Shown here one piece after another: positions 44,995 to 57,450 of a stretch of DNA of 64,000 nt. The position numbers were made by a program, and so were the translations under genes. Each line of letters opens with the position of its first letter. The stretch's first letter is position 1. Under the pieces are notes generated by a model. The model made no database searches and was not told the DNA's origin. It worked only from the letters and a program-made list of their open reading frames with translations. The stretch spans positions 12,253,278-12,317,277 of the forward strand of contig CM070720.1 of assembly GCA_036346275.1 (NCBI GenBank). Reading direction: 5' to 3'. This DNA comes from Otatea glauca. Lineage: Eukaryota; Streptophyta; Magnoliopsida; Poales; Poaceae.

Positions 44995-45650
44995 TGTTTG
45001 CACCAAAATTCGGCAATATATCCAAATCAGGCAATAAAATCAAAGGTATGGAAACAAATTAAGGATTGAAAAGAATCTAAGATATTTGGTAACTGCAAGG
45101 TTTTTAAGGAAACAATCGTCCAAGATAAGGCCGACGCAGATACGGACTCTGAAGCGTGTTGTAGTAGGACACGATCGGCCGAAGGGTATAAAAGAAGAGC
45201 CAAAGCAAGTTGCGAGAGATCATCAACACAATACAATCAACTAGCTTTTACTTTTCATCTATTTTTCCTGTCGACTAGGAGTAGCTCTTGTAATTTAGCC
45301 TTTGTAATCGATTTTGATCAATAAAGTTGCGCATCGTCGATTGTTGATCATCCTCAGTTACACCCCAGGTTTGGTTTATTCTGATTTTGTTGCGCATCGC
45401 CTTCTTCAGAATTGATCTGCCTTTATCCTCTGATTAGCCTTAATCGGCTAGTTAGATTTATCCTGATACCTTGATCTTGATCGGCTTCAAGCTGATCGAG
45501 TTTAAGCCGATTGATCTTAACGATCGGCTTTGTTTGAATTTTATTGTTTTTTTACCTTGTCGATTACAGTCAAATCGACCGCACGCTCAACTCGGTGTTA
45601 AATGCGGTGTCTTCTTGTCGAAACCCTACATCAAGTTTTTGACGCCAACA
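44995..45650 (+). repeat. Element E 5' LTR
   Basis: It starts TGTTTGCACCAAAATTCGGC (the reverse complement of the A/B LTR ends) and ends TTTTTGACGCCAACA. The TATA box TATAAAA is at 45187-45193. The sequence after it, CACTCTTAACACGCCTGTGG, takes the place of the primer-binding region seen in A. Confidence 0.85.
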
Positions 45651-45676
45651 CACTCTTAACACGCCTGTGGGACAAT

Positions 45677-48338
45677 GTCTATGTCGGGAAGTCGATTCCG
45701 CCGTGCCGATCTCAACACGAAGCTATAATCGTCCCAACAATGGGCGATTTAACCGCAGAACAACGCCAAGAGATTGAAGATCGGAAAGCCGCGTTAGAAG
45801 AGATGATGCTAAATTGCTACCAAAAGACTAGGCGTGGCGTTACGTAAATCCGCCTGCCGACGGTCAATACAGGGAGACACAGTGCGGCAGAAACGGTAGG
45901 TCGATATCTACCCGCCAGGTAAATTATCGGCTATGATTAACCAATCTGTGCACCATGCTTTAATAAACCAATCATCGGCTCTGGTAACGACTCTTAAGCC
46001 GATGATAGCAAATAGCGTTAAATCTATAGCCCAGGAGTTAGCCTCGTCGCATGACCCACTACAAGCTCGCCAAATTATCCTGTTTTTCAAGATCACAAAA
46101 CACGCAGAGCACACCAGCCGATCCTAAACCATCGGCTATGACCTCACCTCCCACGATGATGCCCACACAACCTACGGTCATATTGCCTAGGGATCCTCGG
46201 TCAAGTGGGGTGAGCCATTACCACGCCTATACCGACGCCGCTAAGTATGATCCATCCATCAATCTACCACCGCCGGCTCCTTTTCGCTTTTCCCCAATCG
46301 GTTTCACACCAGATTGGCTCGAGAGATATCCCCAAGAGCCTACCGCAGAAACCCGGGTCCACAGGGTAGTAACGCACTCGTAACCATTTATCCGGTGCGA
46401 AACCACAAATTAGGCATAATCGGCACGATCGGATAATCGAATGCCGACGCGGCATATATTGGCAACCCGAGCTTGCACTCGGGGTAGAATCTGATTATGA
46501 TCGACATTATCAAGGGCCTGCTTTGTGCGGTGGCGATAATTCCAATTGGACCGATCGGATCATGCCGTTTTGAGGATCGGTTTGGCATACAACCAAAAGG
46601 AAAAGTGATCGGCTATAGAAAGCCGTACCCGATTACATAGATCGCATGCCTTACCCTCATAATTTGAGTCCCTGACTTTGCCAAATTCTCGGGGATGATT
46701 CTATCACTACCCCGGAGCATGTTGGGCGCTTTATCGCACAATGCGTGAAGCGGCCCGATCCGACGGGTTAAAAATTAGGTTATTTCCGTTATCTTTATCA
46801 GGGCGGCATTTACTTGGTTCACTTGTTTGCCTCCGATTCGGTCCATTTATGGAGCGATTTGGAAAGCCGATTCCATGAATACTTCTTTTAGGCGCTTTAG
46901 AGTTAAGAATTTCAGATCCGAGTTACATCGCCAAAAGTTTGGAGAATCGTAATGATTACATCAAAAGGTTTAGAGAAATCGGAATCGGTGTTTTAGCGTT
47001 ACGTTACGACAATCAACTCGCGATTTAGCATTTCAAGGTTTGATCCCTCCTCTTAGGGAGAAATTCGTGACGAGAATTCACCGATTTTAGCCACTTATTG
47101 CATCGCGTATCGGCTCAAGAAAGCCGATTCACGACAATAAGGTGTTTAATGGTAGATTTAAAAATAGTAACAACAAAGAAAAGGATAAGGCTAAGGTCAA
47201 TATGGTTGAATATTGTCCTAGTGATTCGTCGGAAGACGAGGAAGTAGAAATAAACATAGCCGAATGGGTAAAAGGATCCAAGAAATCCTTAGTCATTTTT
47301 GGCTTAAGCCGATTAGGAACAAATCGGAGGTCAAATACTCTTTCGATGTTTCCAAGTGCGATCGTATTTTGATTTACTACGCAAGAAAAGATAATACGAT
47401 TGCTTGAGGGACATGTGATACCGTCGCCGATGAGATCAAAAACGCAGTATTGCAAGTGGCATCATTCTTATTCACATAACACTAATGATCGTAATATCTT
47501 CCGTCAGCGATCCGATGCGCTATTGAAGATGGTCGGTTGAAGTTTGCCGATGAGCCACCATGCGGTAGATGTCGATCCGCTTCCTATCAATATGGTACAT
47601 TGCTCGGCTAAAGGAAAAGAGCCGATGCAAGACGAGCGAAAAAGATCGACAAGTCGACATACAATCAAGCTCGGACGGCGGACGACATCGAAAATTACCA
47701 TCGGTTCCTTACAAATAGAAGCCGATCGAGAAGGAAAAATTCAAGGACCATCAAACCCAAGGGAATCCCGGTGGGTAAATGGTACAAAGCGAGAAATCTC
47801 CATCTAGACGGCCCATGAAAGGTTTGGTCCAACGTTCTCACAATTAATGGAGAAGTATGAAAGGATGAGCAATGACCACCGCATCATACCCGCCATCGGA
47901 TAATTTGTACCGCACAAAGAACGTGGAGAGGCACATAGAAAGTGTCCCTTTTGGCAATTTTTCTGGGAGAGGAGAGTAGCGTTGCCATCACCGTATACCT
48001 GCCCGATGGAACATTATCCTCGAGACGATTGGCCAACGCAATCAGCCAGACATAGGCTATCTGGGCCGATTAGAGAGCAAGACAAAAGTCACAGAAGGCC
48101 GGTCCATGAAAGATTATCTAAACCGAATCAAGAACAAAGTCAAGCCAAGACACACAAGACCGCCTCGATCAAGGAGACTTGGTGGCGACACTGGCCGGTG
48201 GAACCTAAACCTGTGTGGTGCCCATCGAGCCCGAGCAAATCACAACGACGACGGCTTCAGAGGCTAAGAACACAAGAAATTCGTGAAGCCGATGCCAGAA
48301 AGAGAGAGACGGCGTGTTTAATGAACTTCGTCCAATGA
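45677..48338 (+). pseudogene. Element E gag
   Basis: Short frames match A and B in order: GKSIPP at the start, TAEQRQEIEDRKAALEEMML (45780), MINQSVHHALINQSSALVTT (45933), then capsid-core words in shifting frames (46640-47100). VNMVEYCPSDSSEDEEVEIN lies at 47180 and CPMEHYPRDDWPTQSARH at 47999. The zinc-knuckle region near 47450 (CKWHHSY) is shifted. There are frame changes every 50-150 bp, many at positions where A/B have CAG or CTG. Confidence 0.72.
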
Positions 48339-49131
48339 GATCGCCAAGAAAGAGTGGAGAAGAAAAGAGCAAGCAAGAAGATTTGAATCGGTGGCGACTT
48401 GATTCTCCCATGATTGAGGATGACGCACCTCCATGGATGTCAACATGGTGTTCACATTGCCGACCGAGTTCAAAGTCGAATCAATCGGCCAAAGAGGCGC
48501 TTGCTCGCTTATGCTCGAGTGCAAGCGCCATCTTTGAGAAACCCAAAGGCGATCACCGCATATTCAAACCTCTGTACCTAAAAGGATACATAAATGGCAA
48601 GCGATATCAAGGATCTTTGGTAGACGGAGCGCCACGCTGAATCTAATGCCATACACAACATGTAAAAATCGGGTAAGTCGGACGAAGACTTAATCAAAAC
48701 TAACATGGTTCGAATGACTTCACAAAGCGACCCTGCTGAAGCAAAAGGTGTCATGGTCACAGAGTCGATCGTCGGTAGCAAGACCTTGCCGATAGCGTTC
48801 TTTGTAATTGATGCCAAAGGAAATTACAGTGTGCTGCTCGGACGGGATTGGATTCATGCAAACTGTTGTATCCCATCGACCATGCATCAAGCGCTCGTTC
48901 AATGGAACGGAGAAGAAGTCGACGTCGTTACAGCCGATACATCAGCGCACATCGCCATGGCTAGCTCTGATGCGAATTGGCAACACGAAGAAGTGGGTCA
49001 GATATCGGGTAAGGCGCCGACGATCGCGATTTCATATCGTAAGCAAATCGGACTTATGCCGATCGATGTCAAGCGACACCTTTGATCGAACAAACGAAGC
49101 GTTGCGCCGATGGGGACAAGAAAAACATTGA
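48339..49131 (+). pseudogene. Element E protease
   Basis: Words of the retropepsin are present: LKGYINGKRYQGSLVDGAPR (active-site region, disrupted after LVDG), then KGVMVTESIVGSKTLPIAFF, SVLLGRDWIHANCCIPSTMH and VQWNGEEVDVV. The catalytic Asp-Gly is there but the second Gly and following residues are lost at a frame change near 48640. Confidence 0.75.
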
Positions 49132-50475
49132 AGGCGCTACGGGACAAAATGCAAAGCTATCGGCAAACAATGGATAGCTACGAAGCCATAGAAGACTTTG
49201 AAGAAATAGAAAAGTTGGGGCAAGGGTTCACGCTCTACCGATTTGCTTGAAGAAGTCGATATAGGTAACGGTGATAGGAAAAGACCAACTTTGTCGATTA
49301 CAAATTTAGATGTGAAATACAAAGAAGAGCTAATAAAAATACTTAGAAATTATAAAGATTGTTTAGCTTGGAGTATCATGAAATGCCCTGATTAAGCCGT
49401 CAATCGGTGGAACATCGGCTACCTATAAAATCGGGCTATCGGCCGTTTAAACAAGATCGAGCGTTTTAATCCACCTTGTACCAAGTCATAAAAGAAGAGA
49501 TAGAACGATTGTTGCAAGCAAAGTTTATCGAGCCTTGCCGATCTGTTGAATGGGTTTCCAACATCGTTCGAAAGAATGAAGAAAATGGAAAACTTGAGTA
49601 TGTGTCGACTTTAGAGACTTGAACAAGGCGACGCCAAAAGACGAATACCCTATGCCAATAGCCGATATGCTTATCGATGCTTGCATCGATAAACAAGATC
49701 ATAAGCTTTACGGATGGTAATGCCGGGTATAACCAGGATACTCATGGCGAAGCCGATATACCAAAGACAACCTTGGATGTCCGGTGCAATAGGGTTATTC
49801 GAGTGGATATAATGACTTTCGGCTTGAAAAAACTGGAGCAACCTACCAAATGAGCAATGAATTTGATCTTCCACGATTTAATCGGCCACATCGTTGAAAT
49901 TTATATAGATGATGTAGTGGTAAAATCTGCGAAGATTTCCAACATCTGACGACTTGGAGAGGTGTTCAAAAACATAAGGCGCATGGTTTGAAGATGAATC
50001 CTTACAAGTGTGCGTTGATGTGTCGGCAGGATGCTTTTAGGCTTTATGGTACATGAAAGGGGAATCAAAGTCACCAAACAAGGGTCAAAGCCATAGCCAA
50101 TACTAAGTCACCAACATGTAAAAACGAATTACAAAATTGATTGGCAAAATTAACTACCTCCGTCGGTTCATCTCGAACCTCTCGTAGGATCCGTGCTTTT
50201 ACCCCATTCTTTGAAGTTAAAAGAAAACGAGGAATTTATATGGGAGCCGATCGCCAGTGAAGCTTTTGATGAAGTAAAAGGTATTTATCCAACCCTCCAT
50301 CCTGTTTGCACCGAAAAAGGTATTCCCTCAGATTGTATGTCTCACCAAGAAGATACTATTGGAGCTGTTTTGGCGCAAGAGGTACATGGTAAAGAGAAGG
50401 TTATCTTTTATTTAAGCCGACAGTTGCTAGATGCAGAAGTCAGGTACCCTTTTATCGAAAAACTATGTTTATCAT
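49132..50475 (+). pseudogene. Element E reverse transcriptase and start of RNase H
   Basis: Pieces in several frames: SLLEEVDIG near 49245, then LLQAKFIEPCRSVEWVSN, and ATPKDEYPMPIADM near 49640. A YIDDVVVKS equivalent lies near 49900 (TATATAGATGATGTAGTGG). The long frame 50193-50480 carries LKLKENEEFIWEPIASEAFD, GAVLAQEVHGKEKVIFYLSR and EVRYPFIEKLCLSL, where element D begins. Confidence 0.75.
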
Positions 50476-53400
50476 TGTAACATCCCAAAATTTGGCTTAA
50501 TTAAGTTTTTATCGTTTAAAAATGCATTTGTGATTTTCTGGAATTTATTTGGATTTTTCTGGATTTATTTGAATTAAATGTTATTGCAAGTTTATTGCTT
50601 TTTATTCAAAAGTATTTAAACCTGTGCAAAGTTAAAGTAAAAGTTTTGGCAAAAATATTTTATTTAAGTCGAGAATGTCTCAAAGTATTTTTGAGATTTT
50701 TCTTGGAATTTTCTGATTATTTTATTGCCTAAAACAAATAAAATGAATTTACGGAATTGTTTTAAATAGAAAATCCTTTTAAAAAGAAGTTAACGATGTT
50801 GGGCCAAGCCCATTCTTGTTTCGTGCGGCCCGTCTTGCATAGCCTTCGGCCCATTCTAGAGGCTCGATCGTGACCGTTGATCCGAGGATCGGACGGCCGA
50901 GGCGTCGCGTCGGTGGAAACCTAGCGGGTGGCGCCGTCGGATGCGCCACGTGGGCGGTCGCGATGGGGCGACGGCGCCGCCGTGTCCGATCGAATCCGCG
51001 CCGATTTCCGACGCGGCCGGCGTTCGTGCCCGCACGGACTCAAGGCCCTTAAAAGCGGACCGATCGAACCCCGAGGATCACCGCCTTCGCCGCGCTTTCC
51101 CCTAGCTTTGGTGCTAAAGCGCTGCGTGGAGCTCGCCGCGACTCGCGGGACCCGTGGACAACCGCCGCCGTCGTTTCTTCGTTTCGTGGCGACCGGTGTT
51201 CTTCCGCCGCAGTGGAGGGTAGATCTGGGATCGCCGCGAGGAGCGCGCTTCGGTGTCTTCGCCGCCTTTTGTTCGCGAACGCCGTCGGGCTCGTCTTCGC
51301 CTCGGTCTCGGTGAACGCGCGCCGAGCTCGTCGTCGAATCTCGTAAGCATTTGCGGCCGTTGGATCGGGATCGAACACGCCGATTCTTGCCGCGTGGAAT
51401 ACGTGTCGGTAAGCCACGTCGTCGCTAAACGTGAGCCGTCGGATCGGTGATGGAAGGCCTGGATCGCACCGTGGGTTGCGCCAACCAGATGATGCCGCGT
51501 GGCGCACGGAGATCGAAGCGCTGTGGACCGGGTGCACCGTAGACTTGCGCTGCGTCATGGACCCAGTCCATACGCCGAGCGACGTGTCGCCACCCGATTG
51601 GCTCAGTCCAGCGCTGATGTCACGCTGACGTCATGCTTGCGTCATAATCATATTTTCAATTGGAAAAATAATCCGATTGGAAATTCGGTGATGATGACGT
51701 CATCATGAGGTCACGCTGACGTCATAAATCGATTTTTCAGTATAAAAATAAATCTGTTAAATTCGAATTTCTGATTTTCTGATTTCAGTATTTATTTCAA
51801 ACTTCAAAAGGCTATATCTTTTGCATCGTAACTCGGATTTGAGTGATTCCAGTTTCTAAAAATTTGTAAAATTGAGATCTATTTAATGGTGAATTTTATT
51901 TGATTTTTGGAGTTCAATTGCTCTCTGTTTTGGTATTTATTTGCTTTTCTTCTTCGATGCAGCGTGACGTTGAATTGTGCGACGCTTCGGAGGAAGATCA
52001 AGCAACCCAAGAGCAAGCTTCAGATCAAGATCAGGACCTATTCCAAGGCAAGTTGTGCTTTGATCATGTTGAACCCATGTTTATAAAATTGCTACGTTTG
52101 ATTTACACTATTGCATATATTTCAAGTATACAACTGTTTCAAATTAGATTGGGCTTAGCTAAAATACCAGATTGATCTATACCCTACCTTGTCATTATAT
52201 GCCATGAACCATTGTCACCCTAGATTGGTTTAATATAGTTGATTAATAATTATGATCAACATTGGAGGTTTAGACCGTTGTAGATTGCTTAGTCATGCCA
52301 CGTCATCACATGTGTCAGAATCATTGATAATTAATCTTGATTAATGGAATATGGAACAATATTATGAACTTGTGTGTCATGTGGGATCACACGATGAGAT
52401 TGAGTTGTTGTGGCGAGTCATGTCACGCAACGATGTTGAATTGTTGATGGCACGTGGTGCTTGGTAATCAACTGGGTGATGATAACTTAGATTGGGGCAA
52501 GTGGCAAGGGGCGAGGAGGCCAAGGTGGGCCCGATGGGCAGATGGTATGTGGATGTCTTGCCTTGATCACATTAAGGACTTAACCTTGCAAGCCTTTGAC
52601 TGAGTCAATCATGCAACCACATGTCCGTATGGGCCACCTAGGTGAGTAATTTGCAAAGTCTTAATTTTGATACTATTGTGGTCGGTGTGAGTTCCGGGTC
52701 GAGTGTAATTCACATGGCGCAAGAGGGGGCCCTGGATGTGGTTTCTGAGACCGCCAAAGGTTGAAACCTTAGCGGGTAGTATCGGGTTAAGATAGAGCAT
52801 TGTAAAGGCTTTGTTATGATCTCTCGCCTTTGTGGTGTTTGGTTGTATCACGTGGGTAAAGTGCATAACCTCTGCAGAGTGTGAAACTATTCGGATAGCC
52901 GTGCTCGCAGTATTGAGCAATGCTCGGGAATTACAGTTAAGGGTTAGTTTAATAAATTGGACAACTTGGTTGGGATGGCGGAATGCCATGTGGAAGATGG
53001 AAATTTAACTTAGGATTGGAAACTTGGTTTACTTGAGAAATCTTGAATTTATTTATTATCGTTATTTGTTTTACATCTTTACAATCTATATCTCAGTATT
53101 CGTTCATAAATGTCGCTATTGCAAAATAGCCATGATAGCCTATCCATTGGAATAAGCCTTACATATAGATAAATAGAAGCGCATTCTCATGCACAACTTG
53201 TTGAGTGCTTTAAGTACTCACCCTTGCCAAACAACAATAATCAACAGTTGAAGAATCTACACCTGTGTTGGAAGATGAAGTCCAAGAAGACACGAGTCAT
53301 TAGGGTCCGAGCCTTGTCGGTTGCCTGTGGTGAACTGATGAGCTATTTACGTTTCTACTTTCCATTTGCTTAATTATTAGCTTATATTCTCGGTCTTGCC

Positions 53401-53588
53401 TGCGTGGCTTTAATAATGTAAGTTGGTCATAAGATCATACATTTAGCTATATCAATAAATGAACTATTATTCTATTATCGTTGTGTATGATGTGATATGT
53501 ACCAATGTTAAGTGTGTGCACTAGCGTTGATCCCGGGAATAGTGCAAGAACACACGAGGGTTCGAATCGATGGATTCGGGTCCTTACA
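50476..53588 (+). repeat. Element D 5' LTR
   Basis: The first 330 bp are AT-rich, then about 800 bp (50830-51640) are very GC- and CpG-rich, then AT-rich to the end. The GC-rich block gives open frames on both strands. A cluster of TGACGTCA sites lies at 51626-51724. Confidence 0.92.
51626..51724 (+). promoter_or_regulatory. Cluster of three palindromic TGACGTCA sites in the element D 5' LTR
   Basis: TGACGTCA occurs at 51626-51633, 51695-51702 and 51717-51724, with further TGATGTCA and GCGTCA half-sites between. ACGT-core palindromes of this type are bound by plant bZIP factors (TGA/CRE-like). Placement after a GC-rich block in the LTR suggests an enhancer, though I cannot see the transcription start. 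Confidence 0.5.
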
Positions 53589-53592
53589 GAGG

Positions 53593-53603
53593 TGGTATCG
53601 AGC
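53593..53603 (+). other. Primer-binding site of element D, one base short
   Basis: TGGTATCGAGC four bases inside the LTR is the initiator tRNA-Met complement TGGTATCAGAGC lacking the A after TATC. The change fits the CAG-to-CG pattern seen across this region, so it may be a sequence error. Confidence 0.75.
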
Positions 53604-54396
53604 ATACCGACCGTAGGTTTTGGCCCTAGATAGTTTGGAGGTGTCTTGAGTGTGTCCAAAATTATTTTCTAAAAGAAAATCTAAGCTTGACTAATAAAAC
53701 CCTCTCGACTCATCTCATTCTCTACTTCTACCTTTGCTAAATTTACCCGTTTTACTTGCCGCTTGGGTGGAGAACTTATTCCAAGTTCTTGTGGAGCGGA
53801 TGCCGATCGTTCGACCTTTGAGGAGACAGTTTGGCGGCTACGCCATGGAGCCGTGGAGAGTACTTCAGAGGCGCTTGGAGGTTTCTATCGTCCACTTTAC
53901 CGAGGAGGCGCTTGAGGACGAGCCGAGCGCGTGACTCGGGGAGTTCGAGAGCCACCGAGTCCGAGGAGGATCCAGAGGAGCGAGAGTGGGAACGGAGGGA
54001 AGTGCGGACCCGTTGTTGCAGAGGACCTAGAAGCTGGTCATCGATAGGTTCGCTCGATGCCCGCTCATTCACCGTGTATCTTGCGCGGGTCGACCTCGGC
54101 AGTGGGGCCGGATGAGTGAGTGTCGACCTTGAGGCGTGTTGAGACTCGAGTGTGAGTCGCGTCTTTAAGTTAGTCTTTACCTTTCTAGTTGACGTTAAGG
54201 TTTCGTGTTTAGTTTGCTTCTTTGTATTCTTTGAGTGTGCGTTATGTGTTGCAAAGCTTGTAGGCTTAAATAAGCGACCATACCAAGTTAAATAAAGAAT
54301 TGTTCAGTTTGGGTATAACCTATCTCCCTGCTTTAGAAAATCTTACTTCTTATCTATGCTACATCTACCTTTCCTAACCTAAGAGGCAATTATCAG
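53604..54396 (+). other. Element D leader before gag
   Basis: A GC-rich 350-bp piece (53760-54120) with short open frames on both strands and then an AT-rich piece. I recognise no domain; it is probably untranslated leader. Confidence 0.5.
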
Positions 54397-55680
54397 ATGG
54401 TGAATACTCGAGGAAACAACGGTGCTTCAGGAAGTGGATTGCGCCAGAATGACAACCCCAATGACGGGAGCAGCCCCCAACCACCGCCAGTGGACATGCA
54501 GAATCTGGGAGCATTCCTTGCAGCACAGACTCAACTGATGCAGACAATGATGCAGCAAATGCAGCAGATGACCAACGCAGCAGTAAACCACAACAATCCT
54601 GCAGCACAGAACAATTATGGAGGACCTCGACCTATGTCCAAGCTATCTGATTTCATGAGGACTAGGCCACCAACTTTTTCTGGAAACGTGAACCCTTTGG
54701 AAGCCGATGACTGGCTTAGGACAATTGAGAAGAAGCTGCACATCACTCAGTGTGAAGGAAATGAGAAGGTGCTTTACGCCTCTCATCAACTTGAGGGAAC
54801 CGCCGCTGAATGGTGGGAAAACTACTGTGCCGCTCATGGAGCCCCGCAAGAAATAACCTGGGAGGAGTTCACTAATGCTTTCCGCAATATCATGTCCCGA
54901 GAGGAATGATGGACCTTAAGAAAGAAGAGTTCGTGGCTTTAAAGCAAGGAGGCCAACGGTGGCGAATACGAACAAGTTCACTCAGTTAGCTCGCTATGCC
55001 CCTGAAGATGTAGCGACGGATAAAGCTAGGCAGTCTCGTTTTATGAAGGGACCGAACTCAGGATTACAGGTGGGACTGATTACCCACAATTTCCCAGACT
55101 TCGGAGTTAGTGAATAAGGCTCGATCTTGGAGGATAAGCGCAAAGAGTGGGTGAGAACCGTAGCGCTTGATGAACAATCAGGGTGGACGCCCAAACCATC
55201 TACGTTTGAGGATGTCACCACAGCAATTTGCTAGATTCCAACCACCAGCTGTGAACAGGACATCAACCCCTGTACCTCGCCCTGCCAATCGAATTTCCAG
55301 ACCCCAGCGCAAGGCAACAATGCACCAGGGGGAAATCAGCAGTCTGCAGTGAAGAGATGCTATACTTGCAATGAGCCAAGGCACTTTTCAAATAGGTGTC
55401 CACGAAGGAGGCATCACACCGCCTGTTTCAACCTGGGAACAACACCCGCTAAAGCACCAACATCGAGGAAATCGTGCACCAAGCCAGGCCGAGCAACGCC
55501 GCGATCAACAATGCGTGGAAGAATCAACCACATCACCGTGATGGAGCTCGGGAAGCTACGACGTCGACCTTTGGGTAAGTTCTGGTCAACTCGGTACACC
55601 TTTCTGCTTTGTTTGATTCTCGAGCTTCGCGTTCGCTTGTTTCTCAAAGTTTTGCAACCAAGAATGGATTTAAAGTGGTG
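54397..55680 (+). pseudogene. Element D gag
   Basis: ATG at 54397: MVNTRGNNGASGSGLRQND, a Gln/Met-rich stretch (TQLMQTMMQQMQQM), then the chromovirus capsid core FMRTRPPTFSGNVNPLEADD, WLRTIEKKLHITQCEGNEKV and GTAAEWWENYCAAHG. The frame breaks at 54907 after IMSREE. Pieces continue to the zinc knuckle KRCYTCNEPRHFSNRCPRR at 55352, a C-x2-C-x4-H-x4-C finger with HF instead of GH. Confidence 0.85.
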
Positions 55681-57450
55681 AATCTTAAGTGTGTGCTCTT
55701 AGTCCAAGCCCGTGATCCGAGCTTAGATCTAGCCTTGGGTGTTTGGGAGCTAAGTTGCTTATGAATGGGATAGAATTCCTAGCTTAATCTTATCTTGATA
55801 GACGCGCAATCCTAGACGTCATCCTTGGAATGGATTGGCCGTCCAAGCATAAGGTCGCTTTAGATTGTGGTCAAGGATCGTGACCTTGGAAGGCCCTAGT
55901 GGCAAGAAAGTGGAGTTTCAAGCGACCGCAGCTTCGGAAGGGCGCTTAACGGTCAACAGCAGAAAGCCATCGGCATGGAAGATGTGCGAAGAGCGAGAAT
56001 ACCCGGATGTATTTCGGAAGATTTGCCAGATTGCCACGGATCGTGATATCGAGTTTGTCATCGAGTTAGCACAGTGCGTACAGACCGATATCAAAGAGAC
56101 CATATCGGATGCCTACCGACGAGTTAGTAGAAATGAAGAAGCGATTGAGGAACCGCAAGAGAAAGGTTTCATTAGACCAAGTTCATCGCCGTGGGGAGCC
56201 CGGTTTTGTTTGTTCGCAAGAAGGATGGAAGTCTTAGAATGTGCATCGACTACCGTGCACTTAATGAAGTAACGATCAAGAATAAGTATCCGCTGCCGGG
56301 ATCGACGACTTATTTGATCGATTAAGAGGAGCCGGAGTTTTCTCCAAAATAGATCTTCGCTCGGATACCATCGATTGAAGATCCGAGCGGAGGATGTACC
56401 TAAGACTGCGTTACGCGATATGGACATTACGAGTTCACGATCATGTCATTCGGATTGACTAATGCCCCAAAGATATTTCATGAACATGATGAATAAAGTC
56501 TTCATGGATTACTTGGATAAGTTCGTTGTGGTCTTCATAGACGATATTTTGGTTTACTCAAAGACCGAAGAAGAGCATGCAGAACATCTGAGAATGGTTT
56601 TAAACAGGCTGCGAGAGCATCAACTATATGCTAAGTTTAGCAAGTGTGAATTTTGGAAGGAGAAAGTTGAATTTCTCGGTCATGTAATGACTACCAAAGG
56701 AGTCGCAGATTGATCCCAAAAGTGGACGCTTGATGTTGCATTGGGAGCCACCAAGTCCATTACCCGATCCGTAGTTTTACGGAATGGCGGGATATTACCG
56801 CTTGTTCATAGAAGGATTCTCGACAATTGCTAAACCCCTTACGCAGCTTGTTAAAAAGGAGAAGAAGTTTGCATGGACGCCAGAGTGCGAGCAAAGTTTT
56901 ATGGAATTGAAGAAACGCCTAACAACAGCCCTGTATTAGTTTTGCGGATGTGCGTAATGGATTTGACATTTCTTGTGATGCTTGAAGCAAGGTTTGGGAT
57001 GCGTGTTAATGCAAGAAGGCAAAGTCGTTGCCTGCGCGTCAAGACGCTTAAGACCACATGAAGTGAATTACCCAACACATGATTTGGAGTTAGTGCAGTA
57101 GTGCACGCTTTAAAGATATGGCGTCATTATCTCATAGGAAATAGATGTGAGATATATACGGACCATAAGAGTCAAATACATATTCACTCAATCGACTTAA
57201 TATGAGACAACGAAGATGGCTTGAGCTAATTAAGGATTATAATGTGGGAATCCATTATCATCCTGGAAAAGCCAATGTGGTGGCAGATGCCCTGAGTCGA
57301 AAGAGCCATAGCGCAAATGCATTGTCAATGGAGGATCAACCGGAATTATGCAAGGAATTTCAGAAGCTAAGATTGGAAGTCGTTCCGCAAGGAATGATAG
57401 CTGCGCTAGAAGTGAAGCCAACACTAGAGGATCAGATTAGAGAAGGTTAA
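55681..57450 (+). pseudogene. Element D protease, reverse transcriptase and RNase H
   Basis: The protease end is visible as the ILGMDW equivalent near 55825. Reverse transcriptase text: the SSPWGA region at 56190, MCIDYRALNEVTIKNKYPLP near 56240 in a shifted frame, and FVVVFIDDILVYSKTEEEHA with catalytic FIDD near 56540, followed by YAKFSKCEFWKEKVEFLGHV. RNase H: FMELKKRLTTAPVL equivalent at 56900, TDHKSL at 57160, then an open frame LELIKDYNVGIHYHPGKANV, ending ADALSRKSHS at 57290. Frames change about every 100-200 bp before 57200 and hardly at all afterwards. Confidence 0.82.

Noticed and set aside
50870..51708. Long open frames on both strands in a GC-rich block, repeated at 59262-60112
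   Set aside because: The block is part of both LTRs of element D; frames on both strands reflect CpG-rich composition, and they differ in frame between the two copies.
51900..52175. 91-codon frame (DASEEDQATQEQASDQDQD), also at 60301-60576
   Set aside because: Identical in both LTRs because the LTRs are copies; no ATG at the natural start in the second copy, no domain. It could be leader sequence but I cannot support a gene.
52609..52989. 126-codon minus-strand frame in the D LTR
   Set aside because: The second LTR copy (61147-61392) holds only a shortened version, and nothing in it resembles a protein family.
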